Below are positions 37,590 to 46,263 of a stretch of 64,000 nt of DNA, piece by piece. The DNA lies in the NCBI GenBank assembly GCA_021773835.1, contig JAJFJQ010000057.1, forward strand, positions 248,001-312,000. Direction: 5' to 3'. Under the pieces are notes generated by a model. The model was not told the origin of the DNA and did not search any database. It was given only the letters and a program-made list of their open reading frames with translations. Each line of letters opens with the position of its first letter. Position 1 is the stretch's first letter. A program made the translations under genes and the position numbers. Source of the DNA: Gammaproteobacteria bacterium (lineage in GTDB: Bacteria; Pseudomonadota; Gammaproteobacteria; Ga0077536).

Positions 37590-38750
37590 CTATTCAATGC
37601 TGCTTCTCTGCCATTTCGCAACCGCCAACATTCCAGATTCCGGCGCATCAAGGTCAATCCACCGACTATAGGTGCGTGCGGTAAACGCCCAGTCGGTATG
37701 TCCCAACTGCTTGCTTACCCACATGATGTTCTCTCCTGCCATTAGAAGCATAGATGCGTAAGTGTGGCGGCACTGATACGGATATCTGTATCGGACCCCC
37801 GCCCGTTTGATCGCATGTGTCCAAATCGTCATCCGGTAGGAAGCGTCTCCTTTCCACGGTTCGTCCGTCTTTGGGTTCACGAATATGTGACCTGAGGGGT
37901 GTAGGAAGGTGAATTGCTTCTGGCGCCTTAGCGCAGCAATAGCTGGATCAAGCAACTTCACGTAACGAAGCCCTGCACTGGTTTTCGGAGCCTCTGGCTC
38001 ATCCGCTTCCTGGGTCGTGGCTTTAGTGATACTGACCCGTCTTTTCACCCAATCAACATCTGTCCAAAGTAGCGCGATTTGTTCCGATAACCGGAGACCT
38101 GTCCACCACGCCAATTCCGCAAATTCTCGCATCTCCGGCTTTATCGCCGCGTAGATGGCTTGACGTTCATCGGAATCGAACGGATCAATGGGATCAACTT
38201 TGATACTCTGGCGTTTCGTTTTTGGTAGCTTGTATCCGTCCAGCGGGTTCTGCGAGATATGTTCCAATTGGACGGCCTCATCGTAGGCCGTTCTTAGCGG
38301 ACTGAGTATGTTGCTTAGGCGTTTGCGGGAAAGTTTCGAGTGCTCATCCACGAACCGCTTCACATCTTTTCGCGAAAGCCCGGATAGCAGAAAATTTCCG
38401 AATTCTGGAATCAAGACGTTTCGCACTATTTTTCGGTACCCGTTATAAGTAGACGCTTTTAGTTGCTCCTTCCATCTTTCCAAACACAACTCTAGCCATT
38501 TTTCGACGGACATAGAACAGTACGCCAAAAATCTTTTCAAGTTTGGACTATCTGGGAACGTAGCCGCGTAGTCGAACGTGTCATTACTTATCGCATCCAT
38601 TACTGACATGCGATGAAGATAGGCGCGTTTCAAATTCGTTGCGGTGGGCTTAAGTTTGATGGTCTCGAAGCACCGAATCGCCTTGTAGTAGAAGGAGATC
38701 TCAATCGACGATGCGCTTTTCGCCCTAACGCCTTCGTACTTCCTACTCAT
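37590..38750 (-). CDS. Tyrosine-type site-specific integrase with DUF3596 arm domain
   Basis: A 386-residue phage-type integrase. The N-terminal Arm-binding domain (MSRKYEGVRAKSASSIEISF onward) is of the Min27-like DUF3596 kind. A core-binding SAM-like domain follows, then the catalytic domain with Arg in WTGLRLSEQIALLW, the box-II segment YQCRHTYAS, LGHTD and the Tyr nucleophile in TARTYSRW. I choose ATG 38750 because AGGA lies 8 bases upstream and the family begins there; an open frame runs back to 38798. It sits beside the tRNA-Ser 3' end, the normal place for the integrase of an integrated element. It appears intact. Confidence 0.92.
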   Translation of the reverse strand: MSRKYEGVRAKSASSIEISFYYKAIRCFETIKLKPTATNLKRAYLHRMSVMDAISNDTFDYAATFPDSPNLKRFLAYCSMSVEKWLELCLERWKEQLKASTYNGYRKIVRNVLIPEFGNFLLSGLSRKDVKRFVDEHSKLSRKRLSNILSPLRTAYDEAVQLEHISQNPLDGYKLPKTKRQSIKVDPIDPFDSDERQAIYAAIKPEMREFAELAWWTGLRLSEQIALLWTDVDWVKRRVSITKATTQEADEPEAPKTSAGLRYVKLLDPAIAALRRQKQFTFLHPSGHIFVNPKTDEPWKGDASYRMTIWTHAIKRAGVRYRYPYQCRHTYASMLLMAGENIMWVSKQLGHTDWAFTARTYSRWIDLDAPESGMLAVAKWQRSSIE

Positions 38751-38784
38751 ACATCCTAACCCTACAAAGCCAATCAATATCCGC

Positions 38785-39099
38785 TCACTCTGGGGCACTC
38801 ATCCTGCGTGCCGTTCTGATCAAGCGTCGATGTAAATTGTGGACCGAATTCCCTACTTCGTACAGTCTTCGAGACGCCTTGAGCACTAAAGTTCGCTGAG
38901 TGCCTAATCGTCCACCTACACGAGAAATATTGTGTTGTCGGCTTGCGAGCAGGCCTGCATTCTCACTGGCCCGATCACCCGTTCGGCTGCGCAAGTCATG
39001 CCCCAATCGGCGATTTATGCCCCGCTGGGTATTCAAAGCAATATCTATCTTGTTGATTAATCGCGCAAAGACGACGACCTGGGTTTGGGAGCAACGCAT
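38785..39099 (-). CDS. Possible small basic protein upstream of the integrase
   Basis: An open frame of 104 codons, strongly basic and helical in character (GINRRLGHDLRSRTGDRASE and similar), ending 34 bases before the integrase start. I do not recognise it. Its place would suit an excisionase or regulator, but there is no convincing ribosome binding site and no motif, so it may be a chance frame. Confidence 0.22.
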   Translation of the reverse strand: MRCSQTQVVVFARLINKIDIALNTQRGINRRLGHDLRSRTGDRASENAGLLASRQHNISRVGGRLGTQRTLVLKASRRLYEVGNSVHNLHRRLIRTARRMSAPE

Positions 39100-39282
39100 T
39101 ACGAATGCGGTTTTCTAACTCTAAATTCCCATTAAGATTCAACGCGTTATGTCGGCCCCGTGGGGCATAGAAATCGCTGATAGACCGTCGTAACGTATTG
39201 ATTTGCGCCGTTCCGTACGTGCTTGTGCCCCAACTTTCTGACCGGTTTTTGTCTCGTTTGAGTCTTTATGAAGGTCGGATTA

Positions 39283-39441
39283 TTACAAAATTGCTCGTAA
39301 GCGCTCGACGAACCGCACCTTTTCGAGCGGTGGCAGGTTCTCGACCTCATGCGAGCGTAGGGTGATTTTCCCCTCGCGCTGCTGCAACATGACGTCGACG
39401 CCCTCATCGGTTCGCCAAACCACTTGCGGCTCTTTTTTCAT
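39283..39441 (-). CDS. Candidate small protein, 52 residues
   Basis: A short frame from ATG 39441 reads MKKEPQVVWRTDEGVDVMLQ, then QREGKITLRSHEVENLPPLE and KVRFVERLRAIL. It looks like a small beta-hairpin plus amphipathic helix with normal composition. I do not recognise a family. It could be a real accessory gene or the end of a broken one. Only a weak GAAAG precedes the start. Confidence 0.35.
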   Translation of the reverse strand: MKKEPQVVWRTDEGVDVMLQQREGKITLRSHEVENLPPLEKVRFVERLRAIL

Positions 39442-39791
39442 GACTTTCGAAAAATACCATGCTCAGAAATTGTTGCTAATCTTCACACGCGCCACTTCAG
39501 GAACCTGCACCAGAAAGCACCATCAGCAACAGATCATGATCAGCAGCCCGCGGGCCCTGCTCATCCCGGCATAGTGGTAGGAGCGCAAAGTTTCGCTACA
39601 TCCGGGCTTCGGCATTGTTGATTTGCAGTTCAATTTGATCCACCAATTGCGCTGAATTCTGATCCATCAATCGGGTTCAAAACTGGAACAGTACGCAAGA
39701 AACGGCGGCTAGCTGGTAGAGAGGCAGTTCGCCCGGACCTCTCCCCGTTTAGAACCCATCGTGCCCAACTAAGGCAATGGGCTCAAGATAA
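39442..39791. other. Insertion-sequence debris without a gene
   Basis: Between the small frame and the IS66-like remnant I see no gene. Short repeated phrases such as TTGATCCACCAATTG and CTGATCCATCAATCG (39637-39672) resemble the spacer sequences left by mobile elements, but I cannot assign them. Confidence 0.35.
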
Positions 39792-40425
39792 GTAAGCCTC
39801 CGGCCAAAGACACCCTATCGTCGACCGGGCAAGCCTGCCAAGGTGCGCTGCGGATTTTTATCGCAGCCGCACCGGAGCAGCTTATGGAAACGTCGAGCGA
39901 GTTATCAACGAGTGCATCGCCCGAGCAACAGCGTCGCGCTCACTGGCAGGCGGCGTTCGAACGCTGGCAAGCCAGTGGCTTGTCGAAAGCCGCGTTCTGT
40001 CGCCGCGAAGAGCTTAATGTCACGCAGTTTTACTATTGGTGTGGCGTGTTCGACGGCCGTGAGAGTCGGCCGGTAACAGCCCGCACCGACACCAAGGCGA
40101 ACGGCGCTGCGTTTATTCCCGTGACACTGGCCCATGAACCGGCGGCGACGCTGACGATCCAACTCGCCGATGTGACCTTGAGCTGCGGCGCACCCGTCTC
40201 AGCGGAGCAACTGCAAAGCTGGCTGGTGGCCATCCGTCAGTCGGCGTGATTGACTTAGCCGAAGTCACCCACGTTTACCTCGCGCGCGAGCCGGTGGATT
40301 TTCGTCGGCAAATCGATGGCTTGTCGTTGCATGTGCAAGAGGTGCTCGCCCTCGATCCGTTCGCGCCGCAGGTGTTCGTCTTTCGTAATCGCCGCGGCGA
40401 TAAGCTGAAAGCCTTAACCTGGCAC
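39792..40425 (+). mobile_element. IS66-family remnant (left end, tnpA, truncated tnpB)
   Basis: The left end GTAAGCCTCCGG (39792-39803) resembles the conserved GTAAGC terminus of IS66 elements. It is followed by a tnpA gene and the first 60 codons of tnpB in the usual overlapping order. The rest of tnpB, the large transposase tnpC and the right end are missing. This is a fragment, not an active element. Confidence 0.75.
39884..40249 (+). CDS. tnpA: IS66-family accessory protein TnpA
   Basis: A 121-residue protein with RAHWQAAFERWQASGLSKAA, then FCRREELNVTQFYYW, the helix-turn-helix signature of the IS66 Orf1/TnpA accessory protein. This protein is needed for transposition together with TnpB and TnpC. 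It looks complete and overlaps the tnpB start in a GTGA arrangement. Without the transposase it is not expected to move the element. Confidence 0.85.
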   Translation: METSSELSTSASPEQQRRAHWQAAFERWQASGLSKAAFCRREELNVTQFYYWCGVFDGRESRPVTARTDTKANGAAFIPVTLAHEPAATLTIQLADVTLSCGAPVSAEQLQSWLVAIRQSA

Positions 40426-40623
40426 GTCGTCCGCGAGGAATTCGTTACGATGATCTGGTGGTGCGTGATCTCACTATTCTTTTCAGACACCTTGCCGTCA
40501 CAATCGCGCGCTTGTCTGGATCGGGTGGCGCACTTTCCGTTATCACTGAATCGCTGCTGGCAAGCTGCAGTTAACGGACAAACCGTTATCTGTTGGACGC
40601 TCACATGCCTGAGATATTCATAA
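40246..40623 (+). pseudogene. tnpB: Truncated IS66 tnpB
   Basis: The first 58 or so codons match IS66 TnpB (VYLAREPVDFRRQIDGLSLH, then VFVFRNRRGDKLKAL). After about base 40424 the family resemblance stops and the frame continues through unrelated sequence to a chance stop at 40623. The YKRLE-type C-terminal part of TnpB is gone. Confidence 0.75.
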
Positions 40624-40650
40624 GTCTCTTACGCTGCGGCACAAATAGAC

Positions 40651-40917
40651 ATTCGAAACTTCGAGCGCCTGGTTCGAAGTGATCCGGTCGGAGTTACCTA
40701 TCCAACTGTATTTACAATATTTACGCGATCTATTCGGTCCAATAAAATGGGTCCAATTGGACTTAAATGCCACTATTTAGGGTTGTTCGCTGCATTCTAT
40801 TGGACAGGAATGTTTTGATGTACGTCTCCGTCCGAATCTTTAGGGACTATTCATGGCGGTAGCACTGGAACGGCTTTTTCAGATACGAATTGCCGCACGA
40901 ATTAGTAATTCGCCACC
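40651..40917 (-). repeat. Island end, copy 1: decayed tRNA-Arg half plus terminal repeat
   Basis: Bases 40651-40679 keep a T-loop-like ATTCGAA and the anticodon-loop core CCTGGTTCGAAG of the tRNA-Arg half seen at 49980, but the acceptor end is lost. From the core onward, about 250 bases match 50013-50264 at roughly 85% by hand alignment. The match includes GTGATCCGGTCGGAGTT, TGTATTTACAATATTTA and CTATTGGACA. The stretch 40624-41043 contains no gene. I read it as the left end of an older island. Confidence 0.75.
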
Positions 40918-41043
40918 CACAGGTCGCGCCGCGGGTTTGCCCAGATTTTCGATTGCGAGGGATACCTTGCCGATTTACTACCCACCACTATTAGACGCTA
41001 CGTTCGACAATGGTTGTTAGGTTAGGATTTGATATTCGCCAGT

Positions 41044-41823
41044 CTACTTCGCCGTCCATCCACCATCGATCGAAAGCGTACTGCCCGTGATCTGAGCAGC
41101 GTCATCCGAACACAAGTAATTCGCCATGCTTGCAACTTGTTCGATGGTGACAAATTTTCGCGTCGGCTGGGCAGCGAGAATAACGTCCCTAACCACGGCC
41201 TCCTCTGAGATCCCTCTCGCTTCCGCGGTATCTGGAATCTGCCGTTCTACAAGTGGAGTTAGTACGTATCCTGGGCATATCGCATTACAGGTAGTGCCTG
41301 TCTCTGCGAGTTCCAGGGCGATTGTTTTCGTGAGCCCTGCAATGCCATGTTTTGCGGCAACATAGGCAGCTTTAAAGGGAGACGCGGCTAAAGCATGTGC
41401 CGAGCCCATCATGATGATACGCCCCCAACCCTGCGATTTCATCACCGGGATTGCGCGAGCCGAAGCGTGGAACGCTGCGGACAAGTTAATTGCGATAATG
41501 TCGTTCCATTTATCGATGGGAAATTCTTCGACCGGTGCGACGTGTTGGATACCCGCATTGTTCACCAGGATGTCAAGCCTGCCATATTGCTCGACGACGT
41601 TGTCCACCATCGTCCGCGTCGCTTCTGCATCGCGCACGTCAGCCGATTCGTATCCCACACTGCCGTGACCCAAAGTACCCAACCGTTTTCTCAACGGTCC
41701 CAACTCTGAATCTTCAATGAAGCCGTTGAGAATAACTGTCAGGTTCTCTGAAACCAGCTTTTCAGCGATGCCAAGTCCGATACCGCTGGTTGAACCCGTA
41801 ATTAAGGCGACTCTCTCGTTCAA
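41044..41823 (-). CDS. Short-chain dehydrogenase, 3-hydroxybutyrate dehydrogenase-like
   Basis: A 259-residue NAD(P)-dependent SDR. The cofactor loop TGSTSGIGLGIA, NNAG, a catalytic Ser in MMGSAHALAASPFK and YVAAK (Tyr, Lys) are all intact. NAICPGYVLTPLVERQIPD and the QPTRKFVTIEQVA segment match D-3-hydroxybutyrate dehydrogenases. It may oxidise a hydroxy acid or alcohol formed downstream of the monooxygenases. The start is a TTG with GGAG 8 bases upstream. It is the last gene of the four-gene operon, 53 bases after the PanB-like gene. Confidence 0.87.
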   Translation of the reverse strand: MNERVALITGSTSGIGLGIAEKLVSENLTVILNGFIEDSELGPLRKRLGTLGHGSVGYESADVRDAEATRTMVDNVVEQYGRLDILVNNAGIQHVAPVEEFPIDKWNDIIAINLSAAFHASARAIPVMKSQGWGRIIMMGSAHALAASPFKAAYVAAKHGIAGLTKTIALELAETGTTCNAICPGYVLTPLVERQIPDTAEARGISEEAVVRDVILAAQPTRKFVTIEQVASMANYLCSDDAAQITGSTLSIDGGWTAK

Positions 41824-41876
41824 GTCATTGTCTCCGAATTAATCCTACGCCGCCCAAACTCCATGACGAAAATATG

Positions 41877-42785
41877 TCAGCCCCGCGATGCCTTCTCAAT
41901 TTTATCGAGAAAGTCGGCGACAAGGTTATCAGGTGCTTTCACGACGTGATCCCGTGTCGGGAAATTTTCGTTTTTAACGTCGTCAATAAATTCCATAAAT
42001 CCCGTAATTCGTTCACGCTGCATGTCTTCTTTCATCTTGTAGAGGTTCCGATACTGCTTGGAGTGACGGGGATACGGTGGCGGGTTGTTACCCAAGATGT
42101 CATCGGCGAATAGAAACTGAATATCGCCCCCGCTACCGCCGCCAATCGACGAAGTCAGTAAACTCGTACGCTTTGTGATCTCTGTTAGCAAGGCCTCTGG
42201 CACGACTTCCACTTCAACCGCATACGCACCAGCTCGCTCCATTGATTTAATTTGATCGTAAATCCACAAAGCCTCATCTATCGTTTTACCTACGGCCCTC
42301 AAGCCACCTGTCCAGGTACTTCTTCTTGGCACCAGGCCTGCGTGTCCTTGCACGGGAATGCCAGCTTCAGCGGCGGCCTCAATAAAACGCGGGCTCCACT
42401 GGCACATGATGGCGTCGGCGCCGTATTTCATCGCTTCGTAACCAAGCCTTACGGCTTCGTCGGGGCTGGCGGCTGCGATTAATGGTAAGGAATAGGCCAT
42501 AAACGTATTTGGCGCTGCTTTTCGGATCGCTTCGACTGAACCAGGTTGTGCTGGATCGAAGCGTACTTTCAGCGTATCGATGCCGGCTTCTTCCGCCGCC
42601 GCGGCTTCCTCGGCCGAGAACGGCAACGTCTCGACGAGAACCCGCTTCCCTTTCTGGTCGCGCAGCCCTTTGACCGTGTAGTTACGCGTGCCATATACGC
42701 CACTCAACGACATCACGCGCGTCAGGCCCCGCGCAGTCGCATCCCTGGGCGGTAATCCGCCGTCACCTTTCGTGTGCCCTGCCAT
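41877..42785 (-). CDS. PanB-like (ketopantoate hydroxymethyltransferase family) protein
   Basis: About 302 residues of the PEP mutase/isocitrate lyase-type TIM barrel closest to ketopantoate hydroxymethyltransferase. GHAGLVPRRSTWTGGLRAVG and AGAYAVEVEVVPEALLTEIT occupy the places of the conserved PanB segments. True PanB joins formaldehyde from methylene-THF to 2-oxoisovalerate for pantothenate. Here the gene stands in a catabolic operon with no panC or panD, and the sequence is divergent. I infer a carbon-carbon lyase or aldolase acting on the monooxygenase products. ATG 42785 is chosen for AGGA 9 bases upstream; a frame to 42860 is open. Confidence 0.75.
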   Translation of the reverse strand: MAGHTKGDGGLPPRDATARGLTRVMSLSGVYGTRNYTVKGLRDQKGKRVLVETLPFSAEEAAAAEEAGIDTLKVRFDPAQPGSVEAIRKAAPNTFMAYSLPLIAAASPDEAVRLGYEAMKYGADAIMCQWSPRFIEAAAEAGIPVQGHAGLVPRRSTWTGGLRAVGKTIDEALWIYDQIKSMERAGAYAVEVEVVPEALLTEITKRTSLLTSSIGGGSGGDIQFLFADDILGNNPPPYPRHSKQYRNLYKMKEDMQRERITGFMEFIDDVKNENFPTRDHVVKAPDNLVADFLDKIEKASRG

Positions 42786-42915
42786 GCTTATCGTCCTGTT
42801 TGAAATTGAATGGAGACCGATCCATACCACCTGAGGTGTCGTTACTTCAACCTCGGGCACCCGGTGGCTATTTCAATAGAACTTCTTCTCCAATCGTTTT
42901 CCCTACTATGGCTAA

Positions 42916-43938
42916 CTACCGATCGCGAAACGCGGGCATGACTTCTTTAGCGAAACGTTCAATTGCACGATTGCACGTTGGCACGTCCATACCCGGTAGC
43001 TGCATATCCATAACGAAATCTGTACAGATGAATTCATTGCAAAATGCATCGAGCTTCTCCGAAACCTGTTGGGGCGTCCCAACCAGAAACACATCTTTGA
43101 GCACTGATTCGCGAATATCACGCGGCTCTTTCACAGGTAGCGGCTGATCATCGCCCTCCGCGTCATTCGCCCCTTCAAGAATGTCCTGATAGAACTCTAG
43201 TAAGTGAAACAGGTGGTCTTGACATTCATCCCAGGCTTGATCTTCACTGTCGGCGATATGACCCATGCGCAGTTGGGCAATTTTAAAGTCGTCCGGATTG
43301 TGTCCTTCTTCTTTTAAAGTTTCGATGTAAAGCGGTGCCGGATCGGGACCGAACGTCGCCATAAAATTATAGCCATGCTGTGCTGCACGACGGATACCCT
43401 TCGGGCCGCGTGCACCTACCCAGATCGGCGGATGCGGTTGCTGTACCGGTTTCGGTGACAGAAACGCCTCGTTGATTTGAGTGAATTCACCATCGTAGGT
43501 GACGCGCTCTTCTTTGTGCAGCCGTTCGTAGATGTCCATGGCCTCGTACAGGCGGCGCGCACGGGTCTTGCGTTCGAGACAAAAAGTCTTGAACTCGTGG
43601 TAGGAGTAGCCCTGGCCGACCCCGAAATCGAACCGTCCATTAGAAATGATATCGACATTGGCGACATCCTCTGCGATCCGCACCGGATGGTTGTAAGGCA
43701 TTAGCAAGATGAACGATGCGATGCGCAGACGCGTCGTCTGCGCCGCAATCGCGGCGGCGGTTGGCAATATCGATGGGTTGTAACCATCCTCGGTAAAGTG
43801 GTGCTCGGTTAGCCACACATGGTCATAACCCAAGGCCTCGGACATTTTGATTTGCGCAAGGATGTCCCGGTATAAATCCGGAAACGGCCGGCGCCACTGC
43901 AGTGGATTGCGAAAGTCTTCCATTAGTCCAAAACGCAT
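42916..43938 (-). CDS. Luciferase-like (LLM) flavin-dependent monooxygenase
   Basis: A 340-residue TIM-barrel enzyme of the bacterial luciferase family. Recognisable segments are GYDHVWLTEHHFTEDGYNPS, RLRIASFILLMPYNHPVRIA, NGRFDFGVGQGY and PPIWVGARGPKGIRRAAQ. Such enzymes use reduced FMN from a separate reductase and oxygen to oxidise ketones, alkanes, sulfonates or related compounds. No flavin reductase is nearby. An excellent AGGAGG precedes the ATG at 9 bases. It is the second gene of the operon, 105 bases after the Baeyer-Villiger-type enzyme. Confidence 0.9.
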   Translation of the reverse strand: MRFGLMEDFRNPLQWRRPFPDLYRDILAQIKMSEALGYDHVWLTEHHFTEDGYNPSILPTAAAIAAQTTRLRIASFILLMPYNHPVRIAEDVANVDIISNGRFDFGVGQGYSYHEFKTFCLERKTRARRLYEAMDIYERLHKEERVTYDGEFTQINEAFLSPKPVQQPHPPIWVGARGPKGIRRAAQHGYNFMATFGPDPAPLYIETLKEEGHNPDDFKIAQLRMGHIADSEDQAWDECQDHLFHLLEFYQDILEGANDAEGDDQPLPVKEPRDIRESVLKDVFLVGTPQQVSEKLDAFCNEFICTDFVMDMQLPGMDVPTCNRAIERFAKEVMPAFRDR

Positions 43939-44043
43939 CGAATTTATCCTCCTAGTTCAAAAGTTGTATTTCAGGTGGCACGACAATGATAGGTTCGCTA
44001 CCGTTGATGGCCATCCCATCGCGAAAGCTTACGTATGAAACGC

Positions 44044-45873
44044 TTAGCCGATGATTAGCCCGTCGAGATCTCCCTTTTCGCGCCAGGCCTCGAGCATCTT
44101 GAAGAATGGCACTGGTCCCTCAGGATACTGGTTGTCGATAAAACTTTGTCCGGTGTTTTTCCCTTCAACATTGTAATACCCAGGCGTGCAACTCTCCTGG
44201 TACTTACGCATGGGGCCGGGACTGGTTACCAAATCCACCCACCTGGCTTCGGCCGCCGCCGTGGGTTCGATCGTATTCGCGCCGCGCTTGATCACCTGGT
44301 TGACGAGATAGGCAAGGTGTTCCGTCTGTCCTCGCGCAGTATAGGTGTAGTTGAACGCCAGTCCCGTTTGCGTGAGCCCCATGTGGAAGCAGTTTGGAAA
44401 ACCGTGATTAACAATGCCGTGGAACGTTCTCATGCCCTTTGCCCAAGCCTCGCTCAGCGATTGGCCGTCGCGTCCATAAAGCTCACACTCGGAGCGTCGG
44501 GTATAAGAAGTACCCACTTCAAAACCGGTTGCGAAGATCAGGCAGTCGATCGGGTACTCGACACCATCGACCATCACGCCGTTCTCCGTAATGCGTTCGA
44601 TACCCTTACCGTCAGTATCAACCAGCTCCACATTCGGCAGGTTGTATGACTGGAGATATTCGTCGTGGAAGTTAGGCCGCTTGCACCACTGGCCGTACCA
44701 AGGCTTGAGTCGTTCGGCGGTTTCCTTATCTTTAACTACCCGGGTAACGCGCTCGCGGATCTCGTTACCTTTCTGGTAGTCGGCAACTTCGCGGATCAGT
44801 GCCTGTCGTTCATCCGACATGTCCGACTCACCACCGGTATCGAGGATTTTGTACGTGAGTTTGAAAAAGTCAGTCCATTTGTCGTTGACCAGATCCTTCT
44901 CAACCGGAAGACCTGCCATGATAGAGCAGAAGTTTTCATCGCGTTCGGCTTGCCAGCCGGGATGGAGTGACTTCGCCCATCCCTGGTCGGTCGGGGCATT
45001 GTTGCGCTCATCGACTGACGCAGGTGTGCGCTGAAATAGGTAGGCGTGTTGGGCGGAGGCGCCGAGATGCGGCAACACCTGGATCCCGGTTGCCCCAGTA
45101 CCGACAAGACCAACGCGCTTGTCCGCGAGGCTGGTCAGTCCGCCTGTATTGTCGCCGCCCGTGTACGCGTAGTCCCACCGGCTAGTGTGAAACATATGTC
45201 CTTTGAATTTTGTGATCCCCGATATAGACGGGAGCTTGGGCCGGTGCAGCGGGCCGCTCGAGATGACGAGAAAACGTGTCTTGAAGACGTCGCCGCGATC
45301 GGTTTTTACCGTCCAGCGCGCCTCCTCCTCGGACCAACGCGCCTGTTCTACCTGCGTTTGGAAACAAGCCCGGTCATAGAGATTGTAATGCTTGCCGATG
45401 CGCTGCAGGTGCTCAAATATCTCGGGCTGGTAGGCATATTTCTCTTTGGGCATGTAACCCGTTTCTTCCAGCAGCGGCATATAAATATAGGACTGCGTAT
45501 CGCACTGAGCACCCGGGTAGCGATTCCAATACCAAGCCCCACCGAAATCTCCGGCCTTTTCAATGATGCGAACATCGGTGGCCCCAACCTTTTGCAGCTC
45601 AACCGCGGATAGGAGACCACTAAGTCCACCACCGAGGATCACGACCTCAAGCTCCTCCAATATCGCGTCTCGGGTAAACCCTGGTTCGACGTGAGGGTCC
45701 TCTTCAAATCCGGCAAAGTCGCCAGCCACCTCGACAAATTGATCGTTGGCGTCGTCGCGCATTCGCTTCGCTCGTTCTGCCGCGTATTTCCGGCGCACCT
45801 CTGTCGGATCGAATCCCAATACTTCCGGATCCAAGATGTCGGGTTTGTGGTCCCTGGGATTAGCTTCGCTCAT
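44044..45873 (-). CDS. Baeyer-Villiger-type flavin monooxygenase
   Basis: About 609 residues. The FAD loop ILGGGLSGL, the NADPH loop GLVGTGATGIQ and between them the Baeyer-Villiger fingerprint FxGxxxHxxxWD are intact (FKGHMFHTSRWD, about residues 223-234). The roughly 60-residue N-terminal extension and overall length resemble phenylacetone, cyclopentadecanone or steroid-type monooxygenases, which insert oxygen beside a ketone to give an ester or lactone. ATG 45873 is supported by GGAGG at 8 bases; the frame is open to 45960. It heads an operon read from a sigma-54 promoter at 46153-46168. The substrate is unknown. Confidence 0.92.
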   Translation of the reverse strand: MSEANPRDHKPDILDPEVLGFDPTEVRRKYAAERAKRMRDDANDQFVEVAGDFAGFEEDPHVEPGFTRDAILEELEVVILGGGLSGLLSAVELQKVGATDVRIIEKAGDFGGAWYWNRYPGAQCDTQSYIYMPLLEETGYMPKEKYAYQPEIFEHLQRIGKHYNLYDRACFQTQVEQARWSEEEARWTVKTDRGDVFKTRFLVISSGPLHRPKLPSISGITKFKGHMFHTSRWDYAYTGGDNTGGLTSLADKRVGLVGTGATGIQVLPHLGASAQHAYLFQRTPASVDERNNAPTDQGWAKSLHPGWQAERDENFCSIMAGLPVEKDLVNDKWTDFFKLTYKILDTGGESDMSDERQALIREVADYQKGNEIRERVTRVVKDKETAERLKPWYGQWCKRPNFHDEYLQSYNLPNVELVDTDGKGIERITENGVMVDGVEYPIDCLIFATGFEVGTSYTRRSECELYGRDGQSLSEAWAKGMRTFHGIVNHGFPNCFHMGLTQTGLAFNYTYTARGQTEHLAYLVNQVIKRGANTIEPTAAAEARWVDLVTSPGPMRKYQESCTPGYYNVEGKNTGQSFIDNQYPEGPVPFFKMLEAWREKGDLDGLIIG

Positions 45874-46081
45874 CGAATCGTCCTCCAATATTGTGGGCGC
45901 GTAATAACCGGACCCGAATTGGCACCCAGTGCGTGTGACTTGAAAACGACCACCGCACAATTTCTACAGGAGTGGCCCTAAAACTTGGCGGGTGTTGGAT
46001 CTCGGGCCTTTCGCGATCGATGCCAGTTTCGATCGCCTCGATTGGGCCTGACAACGGTAGGTGATCGGCACCGATTTCCAC
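45860..46081 (-). CDS. Possible leader ORF ahead of the monooxygenase
   Basis: A 73-codon frame starts at GTG 46081, 9 bases after GGGGAG, and ends 14 bases inside the monooxygenase gene. It lies wholly in the long 5' leader between the sigma-54 promoter and that gene. The start region reads VEIGADHLPLSGPIEAIETG, plausible as protein; the end is Arg/His-rich. It may be a coupled leader peptide or a chance frame. Confidence 0.28.
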   Translation of the reverse strand: MEIGADHLPLSGPIEAIETGIDRERPEIQHPPSFRATPVEIVRWSFSSHTHWVPIRVRLLRAHNIGGRFDERS

Positions 46082-46152
46082 GATTAGATCTCTCCCCAAG
46101 TTGCGCGTTTAATATCCAAAAACAGGCAGTGGGCATTAGTTTTCTGATCTAG

Positions 46153-46168
46153 AGCAATCGTCGTGCCA
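46153..46168 (-). promoter_or_regulatory. Sigma-54 promoter of the monooxygenase operon
   Basis: On the minus strand the bases read TGGCAC, five bases, TTGCT, which matches the -24/-12 consensus TGGCAC-N5-TTGCW exactly. Transcription would start near 46142 and run into the monooxygenase gene with a leader of about 270 bases. The adjacent activator gene is of the matching class. Confidence 0.88.
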
Positions 46169-46263
46169 ACAGGATGATTGGAGCTCATGTCATTGAATTA
46201 CGGAAATAAATCCGGAAGGTATTGGTGCGTGGTTACAATCCAGCATATCTATTCGTTCCAAAA

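Noticed and set aside
37534-37600. A complete tRNA-Ser gene
   Set aside because: Only the 3' end is present. The T-stem does not pair, and no anticodon or D-arm follows before the integrase gene.
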